Of a stretch of DNA of 64,000 nucleotides, positions 45,301 through 51,645 are shown in pieces. Source of the DNA: an uncultured Thiotrichaceae bacterium (GTDB taxonomy: Bacteria > Pseudomonadota > Gammaproteobacteria > Thiotrichales > Thiotrichaceae). Positions within the stretch are counted from its first letter, which is position 1; each line of letters begins with the position of its first letter. The stretch lies in assembly GCA_937925855.1 (NCBI GenBank), contig CALAMO010000006.1, positions 114,026 through 178,025 on the forward strand. The letters run 5' to 3'. The position numbers and the translations under genes are program-made. The notes beneath the pieces were generated by a model, which was not told the origin of the DNA, made no database searches, and saw only the letters and a program-made list of their open reading frames with translations.

Positions 45301-45491
45301 TGAATCTGATTATCGAGACCAAAGGGCGTTATCTGGACGATGCAGACCGTAAAGCTAAAGCTGCTGACAGATGGGTAAAGGCAGTGAATGCGACTAAGCA
45401 GCATGGAGAATGGGGTTATGTTGTGGTTAAAGAACCTTCGGAATTACCTGTGCAGCTTGATGGGTTGGCTGAGAACAAGTGGGTTATTTAA
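42330..45491 (+). CDS. Type III-like restriction helicase-nuclease (Res)
   Basis: A 1053-aa SF2 ATPase with nuclease. Walker A is 'YACKMATGTGKTTVMGMLAAW', the DEAD-type box 'WLVFNDEAHHAYR', motif III-like 'CIDLSATPFYIQG', and motif VI 'FGSQLLCEQVVGRALRRRSY'. A PD-(D/E)xK nuclease ends the protein: 'RYIPDFIAVLDTGLNLIIETKGRYL'. It requires the Mod partner directly upstream. This is the long Res variant class rather than the EcoP1 type. Recognition site unknown. Confidence 0.88.
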   Translation: MTTEAPADPIEAIDNPIINSPFLEPQGYWQVEKGQQPKVITGRRDAHYYYRVPDSAKRGRKSKKQLDLGGELGAGQKEDLPIVNWLRKQVKTWREGTLTQKPYDGASSVTKELLRLWTRTEGRKQRLFFAQVESAETIIFLAEANPLYKRGMPAIPIDLPGEKAQAEGYKAFTRYACKMATGTGKTTVMGMLAAWSILNRVAAPTDDRFSDTILIVCPNVTIRERLKELDPATGDFSLYRTRQLVPPHRMEELRRGEVIIANWHRLAKKETSSVNGDSAKVVKTGEATEIVKNAGKKNESVEVKYFESDRAWFKRIRQELGNGKGRSEHWLVFNDEAHHAYRRGDAEDKGDVSLDETATQDRSTLAKKLDKEATIWVEGLDRINKLANGRKKGINLCIDLSATPFYIQGSGNEVGKPYPWIVTDFGLLDAIESGLVKIPQLPTRDIAGKEESNFFNIWRWVEEQAYQEGLASQSRDLTPPVVMRYASRPILLQATDWHERFQQWMETEKQELHPVPPVFIIVCRDTQLAAEVYNWLAEGKGEYGEPPEFFRNAPGDEKTVRVDSKVMESMDEGTGTDEIKRLRFILDTVGRKTWDGGKVPEEYAEIVRKNNEKAASDDNDGSFVRIDERIPPGRDIRCIISVAMLAEGWDANTVTHIVGLRPFGSQLLCEQVVGRALRRRSYVLQDDDRFAAETARVFGVPFELIPLKVSKTGQTKETKEPTHIFSVPEKKQYQISFPIVNGYFMREENNISVNYSRIQQVTINPTDLPDSVELSSMTVPDGKLAAFGPGEKKTITLNAWRELYGRNQMVAFKLACDVCERWEQSRDDNEDESETLLKLQALFPKMMFTAKRLLADKEKLICIGTAKPCDVLLAGKYHTAVVDSLHQAISYGGVDNHEMPRIPKGADGRGSTDFVDFHTHKPTYPVTKCHINLLVADTKTWEQSTGYALDTHPGVIKWVKNEHLNFDIPYRKAGTPSRYIPDFIAVLDTGLNLIIETKGRYLDDADRKAKAADRWVKAVNATKQHGEWGYVVVKEPSELPVQLDGLAENKWVI

Positions 45492-45537
45492 TAAGAAGGC
45501 AGAGTACTCCAGCCAGCAAGCCACAGCACGAAATCAA

Positions 45538-46353
45538 ATGACAGATAGGTATACCCTTTGGGTTGCTGTTTTCAGCCTAGTTATTGCAATTTTCACCTTG
45601 ATAGTAACTATGGCTGCTATCTTTCACGATCAAATTGCACGTCGCTACATTACTGATATAACTGGAGAATGGTCAACTGGCAGGCTTCAGAAAATTGTTT
45701 CAAACGAATTGAAAAGATTTAATTGGGCTGAAGAAGAAAGTGTTTGTGGTGGCGAAGAATGCACCCCAGTACATAGGTTCGTCGGTGAGTACATTCTTCC
45801 TCCTCATGAAGATCAACGCGACTCTATGGCTATTGTGATAGTTACAGACGCAGAATTCTGCGAAACATCCCCATGCCCATCTAAACTAAGTTTTTTTCAG
45901 TTAAAAGATACAGGGTTTGGCTGGCATTTAGCTTCTTCAGAAATAGCATTTACAGAAGCCTACTTGGGTGAGGACTCCACGATTGAGTTCATGCCTATTG
46001 CTCCCAAAAAATCTGGCATGTTCATATATGACTCATACTCCAAACATGGCTATTCACACGATTCGTTAGCTGTCCACACATCAATAGGCGGAAAGTTTAA
46101 AAACATCTTTATACCGTCAGATGTTCATTTCAACAATACAGGGGCTGGAAAAAATACAGCAGTAGATTACACGCACGAACTATTCGAGAAAAAGTATGGT
46201 TACTATGACATTGTTGTGACTGTAAAGGGACATGAGGAGGAAAAGGTTATTGATGGAGAAATTTACTACCGATTTACCGGAAATGGGTATGTCGAATTTA
46301 AACGTACCGGCGTTCTTTTATCCCCAGAGCCTGAAGAAGACTCGTACCAATAA
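45538..46353 (+). CDS. Membrane-anchored unknown protein downstream of Res
   Basis: The conservative start is the ATG after the Res stop, giving 271 aa; the track's start lies inside the res gene. One N-terminal helix ('LWVAVFSLVIAIFTLIVTMAAIF') is followed by 'ITGEWSTGRLQKIVSNELKRF' and a beta-rich soluble domain with paired Cys ('ESVCGGEECTPVHRF', 'AEFCETSPCPSKL'). Paired Cys suggest a periplasmic location. No family recognised. It is in line with mod-res with a 46-bp gap and could be a third component of the defence unit or simple cargo. Confidence 0.7.
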   Translation: MTDRYTLWVAVFSLVIAIFTLIVTMAAIFHDQIARRYITDITGEWSTGRLQKIVSNELKRFNWAEEESVCGGEECTPVHRFVGEYILPPHEDQRDSMAIVIVTDAEFCETSPCPSKLSFFQLKDTGFGWHLASSEIAFTEAYLGEDSTIEFMPIAPKKSGMFIYDSYSKHGYSHDSLAVHTSIGGKFKNIFIPSDVHFNNTGAGKNTAVDYTHELFEKKYGYYDIVVTVKGHEEEKVIDGEIYYRFTGNGYVEFKRTGVLLSPEPEEDSYQ

Positions 46354-46421
46354 AACTGCTGGTTATCCCTCAAAACTATGACATAATTTTTACCTCTCCA
46401 GGACATTAAGGCCATCGTGCT

Positions 46422-46625
46422 ATGAACGAAGCCACAGAACACGCCATAAACGATATTAAAGAAGCAAACAACTGGCAGCATGTCTTCTCCGATCCGCTAA
46501 CGCCAGACAATGTAGAAGATTATATCCAGACTTTGATTATGGAACAGGCTGATTGTTGGTCAAGCGTCTACACCTTGAAAGATGTTGAGTGGGAGATTGT
46601 GAAGTCTAACGTCTACACGCATTGA
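46422..46625 (+). CDS. 67-aa acidic unknown protein
   Basis: MNEATEHAINDIKEANNWQHVFSDPLTPDNVEDYIQTLIMEQADCWSSVYTLKDVEWEIVKSNVYTH. It is acidic, Trp-rich and soluble. No SD is obvious and no family was recognised. Its stop is 5 bp before the first hairpin-rich repeat. It could be an anti-restriction-like or regulatory peptide of the element; that is speculation. Confidence 0.5.
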   Translation: MNEATEHAINDIKEANNWQHVFSDPLTPDNVEDYIQTLIMEQADCWSSVYTLKDVEWEIVKSNVYTH

Positions 46626-46630
46626 CCGTT

Positions 46631-46741
46631 CGCCACTGGGCAAGGGTTGCATGCACTCTGTCCTGCAACCATGCACCCAAGGGTAAATATACCGATGGTC
46701 GTACCTAGCGACCTACAGCCGCGCCCGCTGGTTGCGGATCA
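46631..46741. repeat. Hairpin-rich 112-bp repeat, copy 1
   Basis: It starts 'cgccactgggcaagggttgc' and ends 'ccgcgcccgctggttgcgg' + atca. Two blocks (about 50 bp at the left, 24 bp at the right) are nearly identical to copy 2; the centre differs. Possible stems are GGGT(t)GCATG/CATGCACCC, an alternative GGTTGCA/TGCAACC, central GGTCG/CGACC, and CCGC/GCGG. It could be a structured RNA, a protein-binding DNA site or a replication/packaging signal. Confidence 0.85.
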
Positions 46742-46758
46742 AGGCAGAGGAAATAACA

Positions 46759-46857
46759 GTGCGCTATCGCCGTTTAAATTGCTCTGAACCTACCAAGAAA
46801 TCCATGCTCTGCTACGAAGAACCTATCATTAAACCTTACCGTCTCCGTACAATTTAA
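46759..46857 (+). CDS. Possible 32-aa basic peptide after repeat copy 1
   Basis: A GTG start with SD 'gcagagg' at 8-nt spacing encodes VRYRRLNCSEPTKKSMLCYEEPIIKPYRLRTI. It is basic, with two Cys. The region after copy 2 also has a short ORF starting M-N-R-Y-K-L-S, so a weakly similar RY(K/R)L peptide follows each repeat. Not recognised; may be chance. Confidence 0.35.
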   Translation: MRYRRLNCSEPTKKSMLCYEEPIIKPYRLRTI

Positions 46858-46909
46858 AGCGCTGTTGACGAGTCAAGAATACGCAGATTTCTACACCCTG
46901 AAAAAAGTA

Positions 46910-46950
46910 CTGAAAAAGACCTTTTTCTAACCTCTCTAGGTCTAAAAAAA
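46910..46950 (-). terminator. Possible minus-strand terminator
   Basis: 'agacct' (46917) and 'aggtct' (46938) form a stem. On the minus strand it is followed by TTTTT; on the plus strand by AAAAAAA. A leftward transcript from the AlpA-like operon would end here after crossing repeat copy 2. Weak stem. Confidence 0.4.
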
Positions 46951-46999
46951 TGCACTATAATTTATCAGGTAAAGACACCAATAATTGGGGAAAATTTCT

Positions 47000-47143
47000 A
47001 TGTTTGGAAGAGTAAAACAACCTCGCCGCACTGCTCGTGCAAATCTTCGTCGTAATCCATACAACTGCAAGTCAGCCAGCCCATCAAAGATCAGAAAAAT
47101 AATGCGCAGTATTGGCGATGATATGGCAAGCAACACCCGTTAA
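47000..47143 (+). CDS. 47-aa arginine-rich basic protein
   Basis: MFGRVKQPRRTARANLRRNPYNCKSASPSKIRKIMRSIGDDMASNTR. Strongly basic in the first 35 residues, with an acidic GDD turn late. 'ttgggg' serves as SD, and a TATAAT box lies at 46956 about 38 nt before the start (no good -35). A nucleic-acid-binding role is plausible from composition. No family recognised. It sits between the two hairpin-rich repeats. Confidence 0.5.
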   Translation: MFGRVKQPRRTARANLRRNPYNCKSASPSKIRKIMRSIGDDMASNTR

Positions 47144-47277
47144 AATTATATTTTGCTTTACAGGACTGGCAAGCAGAATTATTTATAATTTACATATTGC
47201 TTGTCAGTAGCAGCTCAACCTTACTGCAAGCACTTCTGCCAAAATTCTTAAAATCTTACACACTTCGATGATCAGCT

Positions 47278-47391
47278 CGCCGCTGGGCAAGGGTTGCATG
47301 CACTTTGTTCCTGCAACCATGCACCCAAGTATATGCAAGCGATAGGTAGCCGTATGCTCCACCTACCGCCGCGCCCGTTGGTTGCGGATCA
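47278..47391. repeat. Hairpin-rich 112-bp repeat, copy 2
   Basis: It starts 'cgccgctgggcaagggttgc' and ends 'ccgcgcccgttggttgcgg' + atca. It keeps the outer stems of copy 1. The central part has TAGGT/ACCTA (or GGTAG/CTACC) instead of GGTCG/CGACC: a GGT...ACC core is shared, but the extension differs, so true covariation is not shown. Same orientation as copy 1, 647 bp away. Confidence 0.85.
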
Positions 47392-47422
47392 GTATTGCAG
47401 TAACAAGGGTTCGCTACGCCAT

Positions 47423-47488
47423 ATGAATCGCTATAAGCTTAGTTCTCCTGGCACACCCTTCGTATTAAACAACTTGCCAACTTCTTAA
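47423..47488 (+). CDS. Possible 21-aa peptide after repeat copy 2
   Basis: MNRYKLSSPGTPFVLNNLPTS, starting 32 bp after the repeat. Its start is weakly like the peptide after copy 1. There is no convincing SD. It is listed only because of the parallel placement. Confidence 0.2.
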   Translation: MNRYKLSSPGTPFVLNNLPTS

Positions 47489-47611
47489 TCTCGAAACGAT
47501 TCATAAGCCCTTGACGGAATAATATTCATGCTTACTGCATCTGATATTTATTTGCCAACTCAATCGCCCGAAACTCATACAGGCCAAGGGTTTCAAGCAA
47601 TCTAATAGTGG

Positions 47612-48109
47612 TCATTTAGGTATGGATTGGTTAATAAGGGTGCCAGATAGTAGTTTACTTACTTTTGAGTACTCCAATGCTTCTGGTATCAGGTCTCCAT
47701 CTCTGTCCTTACTAACAGTCCCAACACGTGCTTTGATTAATCGCCCCCGTAGCATCCGCATAGGTATTCTATCTAGTCTGCCTGGCATATGGCTTGTTAC
47801 CCTGACATAATCGCGTATGAAGCTGCTGCGCTTAGTTACAGAAAACTTACCCTTTTTACCTGCTTGACCAATCAACCTCGTTGCTAAATAAAATCGTTCT
47901 AATACTTTCCCTTTGTACTGACCTTCTGCTATGGCAAACCGTACAATAATGCGTGGTTTACCAAACATATTTGCGGTGGCATGACTCTGATAAACAACGC
48001 TATAGATACCGGGAACAATCAGAGGAAGTTCTGCTCCTGTAATTCCAAATGACCCACAGGCTTCATCAATATGATGTACTGTGGCACTCATATTACAAGC
48101 CACCTTCAT
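47612..48109 (-). CDS. 165-aa element protein of unknown function
   Basis: A soluble basic protein. Its core 'LPLIVPGIYSVVYQSHATANMFGKPRIIVRFAIAEGQYKGKVLERFYLATRLIG' alternates strands in a way that recalls a small OB-like or single-strand-binding fold, and the C-terminus is basic ('RGRLIKARVGTVSKDRDGDLIPEALEYSKVSKLL'). Not identified with confidence. It follows the AlpA-like gene by 13 bp on the same strand, so they form an operon. An SSB-like role for an element with rolling-circle replication would make sense but is inference. Confidence 0.65.
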   Translation of the reverse strand: MKVACNMSATVHHIDEACGSFGITGAELPLIVPGIYSVVYQSHATANMFGKPRIIVRFAIAEGQYKGKVLERFYLATRLIGQAGKKGKFSVTKRSSFIRDYVRVTSHMPGRLDRIPMRMLRGRLIKARVGTVSKDRDGDLIPEALEYSKVSKLLSGTLINQSIPK

Positions 48110-48122
48110 TTTGATTATTCAT

Positions 48123-48413
48123 TTACATGACTCCCTTCACTGATGCTTCAGGTATCCCATTATTTTTTAGATACCAAGCATACTCTGCGTCCCACACACT
48201 GACACGCTCACCATACTTTGTCGGCTTGCTAATCCGGCCATCTTTAACATATTTAGAAAATGTTGACTCACCGATGCCAAGAAAGGCAGAGAATTGTTTC
48301 CGGCGAACTTTGCCAGTATTAGGGAAGGTATCAACTAACAGCTTACGACGCGCCATAACTTCCGCACCTGGAAGTTTGCGAGTGCGTTTTTTAGCAATTT
48401 TTGTATCAGTCAT
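48123..48413 (-). CDS. AlpA/excisionase-like DNA-binding protein
   Basis: A 96-aa protein with a basic N-terminus (KKRTRKLPG) and a MerR/AlpA-type helix-turn-helix: 'KQFSAFLGIGESTFSKYVKDGRISKPTKYGERVSVWDAEYAWYLKNNG'. Proteins of this type activate integrase or act as excision factors in P4-like elements. It lies in the integrase-proximal module on the same strand, with a GGAG SD upstream. Confidence 0.75.
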   Translation of the reverse strand: MTDTKIAKKRTRKLPGAEVMARRKLLVDTFPNTGKVRRKQFSAFLGIGESTFSKYVKDGRISKPTKYGERVSVWDAEYAWYLKNNGIPEASVKGVM

Positions 48414-48522
48414 TATCTAATAAACTCCATCTTCATCTAAGATGAAATCAATTAAATCATTGATAAATAAATCATAAAAACCGCCTGCACTGTAAATCAT
48501 GTTGCCTTGCAGTGCAGGCCGA

Positions 48523-49266
48523 CTAACTTTTGGGAGGAGGATTATCCGATAAGTATTGATAAACTTTTCGGAGCATATCTTTACCAAGCCCTCTATGCTT
48601 ACTGTCTCCACCAGATACTTGGAAATTTATCTCTTGGTCACAGTAGTCTATGAAGTGTGAAACCCCTCGTCGCTCAACAGAGACGCTTCGCCCCGTCCTG
48701 GTCAAAATCTTGGTCTCGCTTATTTGAAATTTTTTGAAATATGGCGTGCAGACCTGGATAGCCTCTGCAAACTGGCGTTCAGCCTTCACCCTTGCGGCAA
48801 ATGCCTTTTTCTTACTTCTACCTTTCTCTGCTGCTTCATTAATGGTGATTATCTTGTCTGCAATTCGATGCTCTACATCATGTGTTTGGTTTTCCTGCTC
48901 CCATACGGCAAAAGCATGACCGACCTTATCTTCATACTGTGAAAATGAATTAAGCAGCTCTTGAATCTTTTGTTCATAAGCCTGTACCGTCACACGCAGA
49001 AGATACCTGTCTGAACAGTACTGACACATCATTCTCCTTAGCCAGTACTCTTTATCAATCTCATCGCCATCTCCATCTGACAACAGATCAGCAAATGCAG
49101 TAATTATTTTTACAAAGGCTGGATTACCGACTCCATCTCCATCTATAAACTTATCGACCACTGCATCAAACGTTTCACCTAAGTTAGCGATCAACTCATC
49201 TTCCAGACTCTGATCAGGATTATTCAGACACTCTTTGATAAAGCTTGTTATTTCATGCTTATCCAT
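48523..49266 (-). CDS. 247-aa element protein of unknown function
   Basis: The start is the ATG with SD AAGG (the track's GTG is two codons earlier). It is a soluble, helical, acidic protein with two DG-rich loops ('FIDGDGVGNPAF', 'DLLSDGDGDEIDKEYW') and a Cys pair 'MMCQYCSDRYLLR'. The C-terminus is basic ('GDSKHRGLGKDMLRKVYQYL'). The DxDGxG loops resemble calcium-binding loops, but this is only a visual likeness. No family recognised. Between integrase and AlpA-like genes. Confidence 0.65.
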   Translation of the reverse strand: MDKHEITSFIKECLNNPDQSLEDELIANLGETFDAVVDKFIDGDGVGNPAFVKIITAFADLLSDGDGDEIDKEYWLRRMMCQYCSDRYLLRVTVQAYEQKIQELLNSFSQYEDKVGHAFAVWEQENQTHDVEHRIADKIITINEAAEKGRSKKKAFAARVKAERQFAEAIQVCTPYFKKFQISETKILTRTGRSVSVERRGVSHFIDYCDQEINFQVSGGDSKHRGLGKDMLRKVYQYLSDNPPPKS

Positions 49267-49366
49267 CAGCACACCTTCACATGTGCCTTCACGAATAAAT
49301 CACCAGGGAAACCAGTGTGAAGGGTTCTGGCGTTCGGTTGGCCGACCTATCCCTGATGTTGTTCTG

Positions 49367-50617
49367 CTATGCCTGTTTTTGATGTATTGGTATGATTTGC
49401 GCCCCTTCTCTTAGGCTATCCAGATAGTCAGCCCACGCTTGTAGCATCTCACGTCGCTCTTGCAAATATTTGGCTCTATTGTAAGCTGCCCTCACCTGAT
49501 TGGCTTCCTTGTGAAATAGCGCAGCCTCAATGACATCAGACCGATAACCCATTTCATTTAGCAATGTTGAGGCTGTACTTCTGAAACCATGAGAGGTCAT
49601 CATGTCACCAAAACCAAGGCTTTTAATTGCATTGTTCATGGTGTTCTCAGACATAGCCCCAGACTGTGAGCGACTTGAATAGAACACATATTTAAAATGG
49701 CCGGTAAGGGGGCATATATCTTCCAAAATTTCCAGCGCTTGCCGTGAAAGTGGAACAGTTTGTGCGTCCTCTATCTGGTCAGCATTTTTTAAAGTCTGCT
49801 TAAGTTTAATTTTTGCAGCTGGCACTTCCCACAGCCCTTCTTCCATATTGATTTCACTCCATTCCACGAATCGTATATTCTGGGGCCTGGTCATCACCAG
49901 TGGAGCAAATTTGAGTGCCTGTGTTGTTGTGTATTCCCCACGGTAACGCTCGATAGAGCGTAGCAACTCCCCAAGCTTTGCAGGATCAGTAATTGCAGCA
50001 TAATGCTTAGAAGGTCGTTTTTTGATAGCGCCTTTCAAATCAGCTGTAGGATCACGTTGGCAATAGCCATTCTGAACACCATAGCGAAAAATCTGGCTCA
50101 TCATCTGTCGTGCTTTACGAGTAGTATCTCCTACGCGTTTTTCCATACGTCGAAGAATTTGCAACACTTCGGGTGGTTCCAGCTCATCAATCGGACGCCT
50201 ACCTAACCACGGTAAGATGTCTTTTCTTAAAATGCGCTCTACAGAATTGCTATGTGATTGGCTCCAATTAGGCGACTCATAAGCACGCCACTCTTCTGAT
50301 ACCGATTGAAAAGTATTTTTATGGTGGCGAATCGAATCTAACTTTTCACGATCTCGTGCAACTTTGGGATCAATACCTTCGGCAAGCCATGACCTCGCTT
50401 GTTGATGCAGTCTTCGTGCATCCGCTAAACCAATATCAGGATAAACACCCAAAGCTAGAGTTTGCTGCTTTTTGTCATATCGGTATGAATACCGCCAATA
50501 CTTACCAGACTTGTTTACTAAAAGAAACAGACCTCCACCATCACTCTTCTTCTCCGGCCTACCGTCTGATTTTGGCTTCGCATTCTTAATTGCAGTATCA
50601 GTCAGTTTTCCAGCCAT
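49367..50617 (-). CDS. int: P4-type tyrosine integrase
   Basis: A 416-aa site-specific recombinase. The N-terminal DUF4102-type arm-binding part is 'LTDTAIKNAKPKSDGRPEKKSDGGGLFLLVNKSGKYWRYSYRYDKKQQTLALGVYPDIGLADARRL'. The catalytic domain has 'MTRPQNIRFVEWSEIN', 'MTSHGFRSTASTLLNEMG' (H-x-x-R) and 'VRAAYNRAKYLQERREMLQAWADYL' with the nucleophilic Tyr. It sits 160 bp from the tRNA-Arg 3' end, its attachment site, as usual for this family. Confidence 0.95.
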   Translation of the reverse strand: MAGKLTDTAIKNAKPKSDGRPEKKSDGGGLFLLVNKSGKYWRYSYRYDKKQQTLALGVYPDIGLADARRLHQQARSWLAEGIDPKVARDREKLDSIRHHKNTFQSVSEEWRAYESPNWSQSHSNSVERILRKDILPWLGRRPIDELEPPEVLQILRRMEKRVGDTTRKARQMMSQIFRYGVQNGYCQRDPTADLKGAIKKRPSKHYAAITDPAKLGELLRSIERYRGEYTTTQALKFAPLVMTRPQNIRFVEWSEINMEEGLWEVPAAKIKLKQTLKNADQIEDAQTVPLSRQALEILEDICPLTGHFKYVFYSSRSQSGAMSENTMNNAIKSLGFGDMMTSHGFRSTASTLLNEMGYRSDVIEAALFHKEANQVRAAYNRAKYLQERREMLQAWADYLDSLREGAQIIPIHQKQA

Positions 50618-50714
50618 TTGTTGGTATCTCCAAAGACGATTGGGTTTTGTACCAACACATATACCAACTTTTCGTTGGTATGTCAGTGTCTTTATAAGAA
50701 ATCAATAGACAACA

Positions 50715-50749
50715 AAAAACCCCAAAACTGTTGCCAGTCCGGGGTTTTT
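50715..50749 (-). terminator. Terminator beyond tRNA-Arg, element side
   Basis: 'aaaaacccc' and 'ggggttttt' form a 9-bp stem that reads as a terminator on both strands, with T-run TTTTTTG on the minus strand. It now ends the tRNA-Ser/tRNA-Arg transcript, replacing the original terminator displaced to 34.8 kb. Confidence 0.8.
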
Positions 50750-50779
50750 GGGCTTCCTTGGAGTTAGGAAGACTGAATA

Positions 50780-50800
50780 ATGGCGCGCCCAGAAGGATTC
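50780..50800 (-). other. attR: tRNA-Arg 3' end
   Basis: 'atggcgcgcccagaagga' + 'ttc' is the intact 3' end of tRNA-Arg, including the CCA. It matches attL at 34835 with one insertion and one substitution. The crossover region lies within it. Confidence 0.78.
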
Positions 50801-50857
50801 GAACCTCCGACCGCCTGGTTCGTAGCCAGGTACTCTATCCAGCTGAGCTATGGGCGC
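50781..50857 (-). tRNA. tRNA-Arg (ACG)
   Basis: On the minus strand it begins GCGCCCATAGCTCAGCTGGATAGAG and has anticodon loop CTACGAA (anticodon ACG), T-arm GGTTCGAATCC, acceptor TGGGCGC and encoded CCA. It is 77 nt long. It stayed functional after integration because the element supplied its 3' end. Confidence 0.97.
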
Positions 50858-50937
50858 TTAATTTGAGATGCGCATTCTGCGCATTTCACACGTTAAGGTC
50901 AAGTAGTATTTCAATACATCCATCACCTAACTGTTAA

Positions 50938-51030
50938 TGGCGGAGAGTGAGGGATTCGAACCCTCGATGAGGCTATAAACCCCATACTCCCTTAGCAGGG
51001 GAGCGCCTTCAGCCACTCGGCCAACTCTCC
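50938..51030 (-). tRNA. tRNA-Ser (GCT)
   Basis: A 93-nt tRNA with a long variable arm. It begins GGAGAGTTGGCCGAGTGGCTGAAGG and has anticodon loop CTGCTAA (anticodon GCT), T-arm GGTTCGAATCC and encoded CCA. It lies between csrA and tRNA-Arg, a common gammaproteobacterial order. Confidence 0.97.
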
Positions 51031-51089
51031 AAATCTAGAAAAACTTTAGAGGCGGTAAGAATAACCGCCAATCGATAGCGGGTAAAGAC

Positions 51090-51290
51090 CTAATGTGAAT
51101 TTTCTTCGACGACAACGGGCTCTGCCGTTTCCTGATTAATGCGATCATAGATTTCTTCGCGATGAACAGCAACGTCCCGAGGCGCATTTATCCCCAACCG
51201 CACCTGATTTCCTTTCACTCCTAATACTGTGACGCTCACATCATCCCCAATCATCAAGGTCTCCCCAACCCTGCGAGTCAGTATCAACAT
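51090..51290 (-). CDS. csrA: Carbon storage regulator CsrA
   Basis: A 66-aa RNA-binding dimer that controls translation by binding GGA motifs in leader RNAs. '[51 protein letters not shown]' is the conserved core, with the RNA-contacting L4/R6/R7 and R44-type residues. The track starts at an upstream GTG; the ATG at 51290 has SD GGAGA and gives the canonical N-terminus. Upstream of tRNA-Ser on the same strand. Confidence 0.97.
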   Translation of the reverse strand: MLILTRRVGETLMIGDDVSVTVLGVKGNQVRLGINAPRDVAVHREEIYDRINQETAEPVVVEENSH

Positions 51291-51645
51291 AACGCAAATC
51301 TCCATATGCCATATTTTTGCCACTTACCCTAACGGGCATACACCACACCCCACAGGCGCAAAACCTGAGCCGTCACAATCTCATACGAGCACTGAACTGA
51401 GACTGAACTTCTTATTATTGTGTTGTACTTTTACCATTAAGTGACAAAAAGCAACAGCATTTATTAGTGTTTTTAGTGAAGATTGACCAAATAGTGAGTT
51501 TTTAATGTAAAATTAACAAACCGCTTCCCGAAAAATGACATTTTTTTAACTTTTCACTGAAACATTTTGCAACACTGTAGCATCAAGCCAACGCCAATAA
51601 TTCACGACGATTCAGTCCGCTGGACATCAAACCGATAGCCTAATA
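51291..51645. other. 355-bp gap upstream of csrA
   Basis: An AT-rich region between csrA and the DUF2237 gene (both minus). It probably holds the csrA promoter. No gene, repeat or strong hairpin was noticed. Confidence 0.4.

Larger units (their letters stand above)
34835..50800. mobile_element. 16-kb integrative element at tRNA-Arg(ACG)
   Basis: The element is bounded by the tRNA-Arg 3' end (attR side) and its imperfect copy (attL side). It carries a P4-type integrase adjacent to the tRNA, an AlpA-like regulator, an HUH replication protein operon, divergent Arc repressors and a type III-like restriction-modification cargo. No capsid, terminase, portal or conjugation gene is seen. It is therefore a self-replicating plasmid-like or phage-satellite-like island rather than a full prophage or ICE. 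The flanking genes mtgA and tRNA-Ser/csrA are ordinary chromosome. Confidence 0.85.

Noticed and set aside
45388-45537. N-terminal 50 residues of the track's ORF downstream of Res
   Set aside because: They lie in another frame over the conserved Res nuclease end; the ATG at 45538 after the Res stop is more plausible.
46631-46741. ZTP riboswitch, because of the 'cgccactgggcaa' string
   Set aside because: The 5' half of the ZTP aptamer (GGGTCGTGAC-type) is absent upstream of both copies, and no folate or purine gene follows.
46631-47391. Retron, integron attC or IS end as an explanation of the repeats
   Set aside because: No reverse transcriptase, no integron integrase and no transposase nearby; the end sequences do not match attC consensus.
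48417-48611. 64-aa minus-strand ORF overlapping the end of the 247-aa gene
   Set aside because: It overlaps 89 bp in another frame with no SD and no recognisable sequence; listed neither as a gene nor excluded absolutely.
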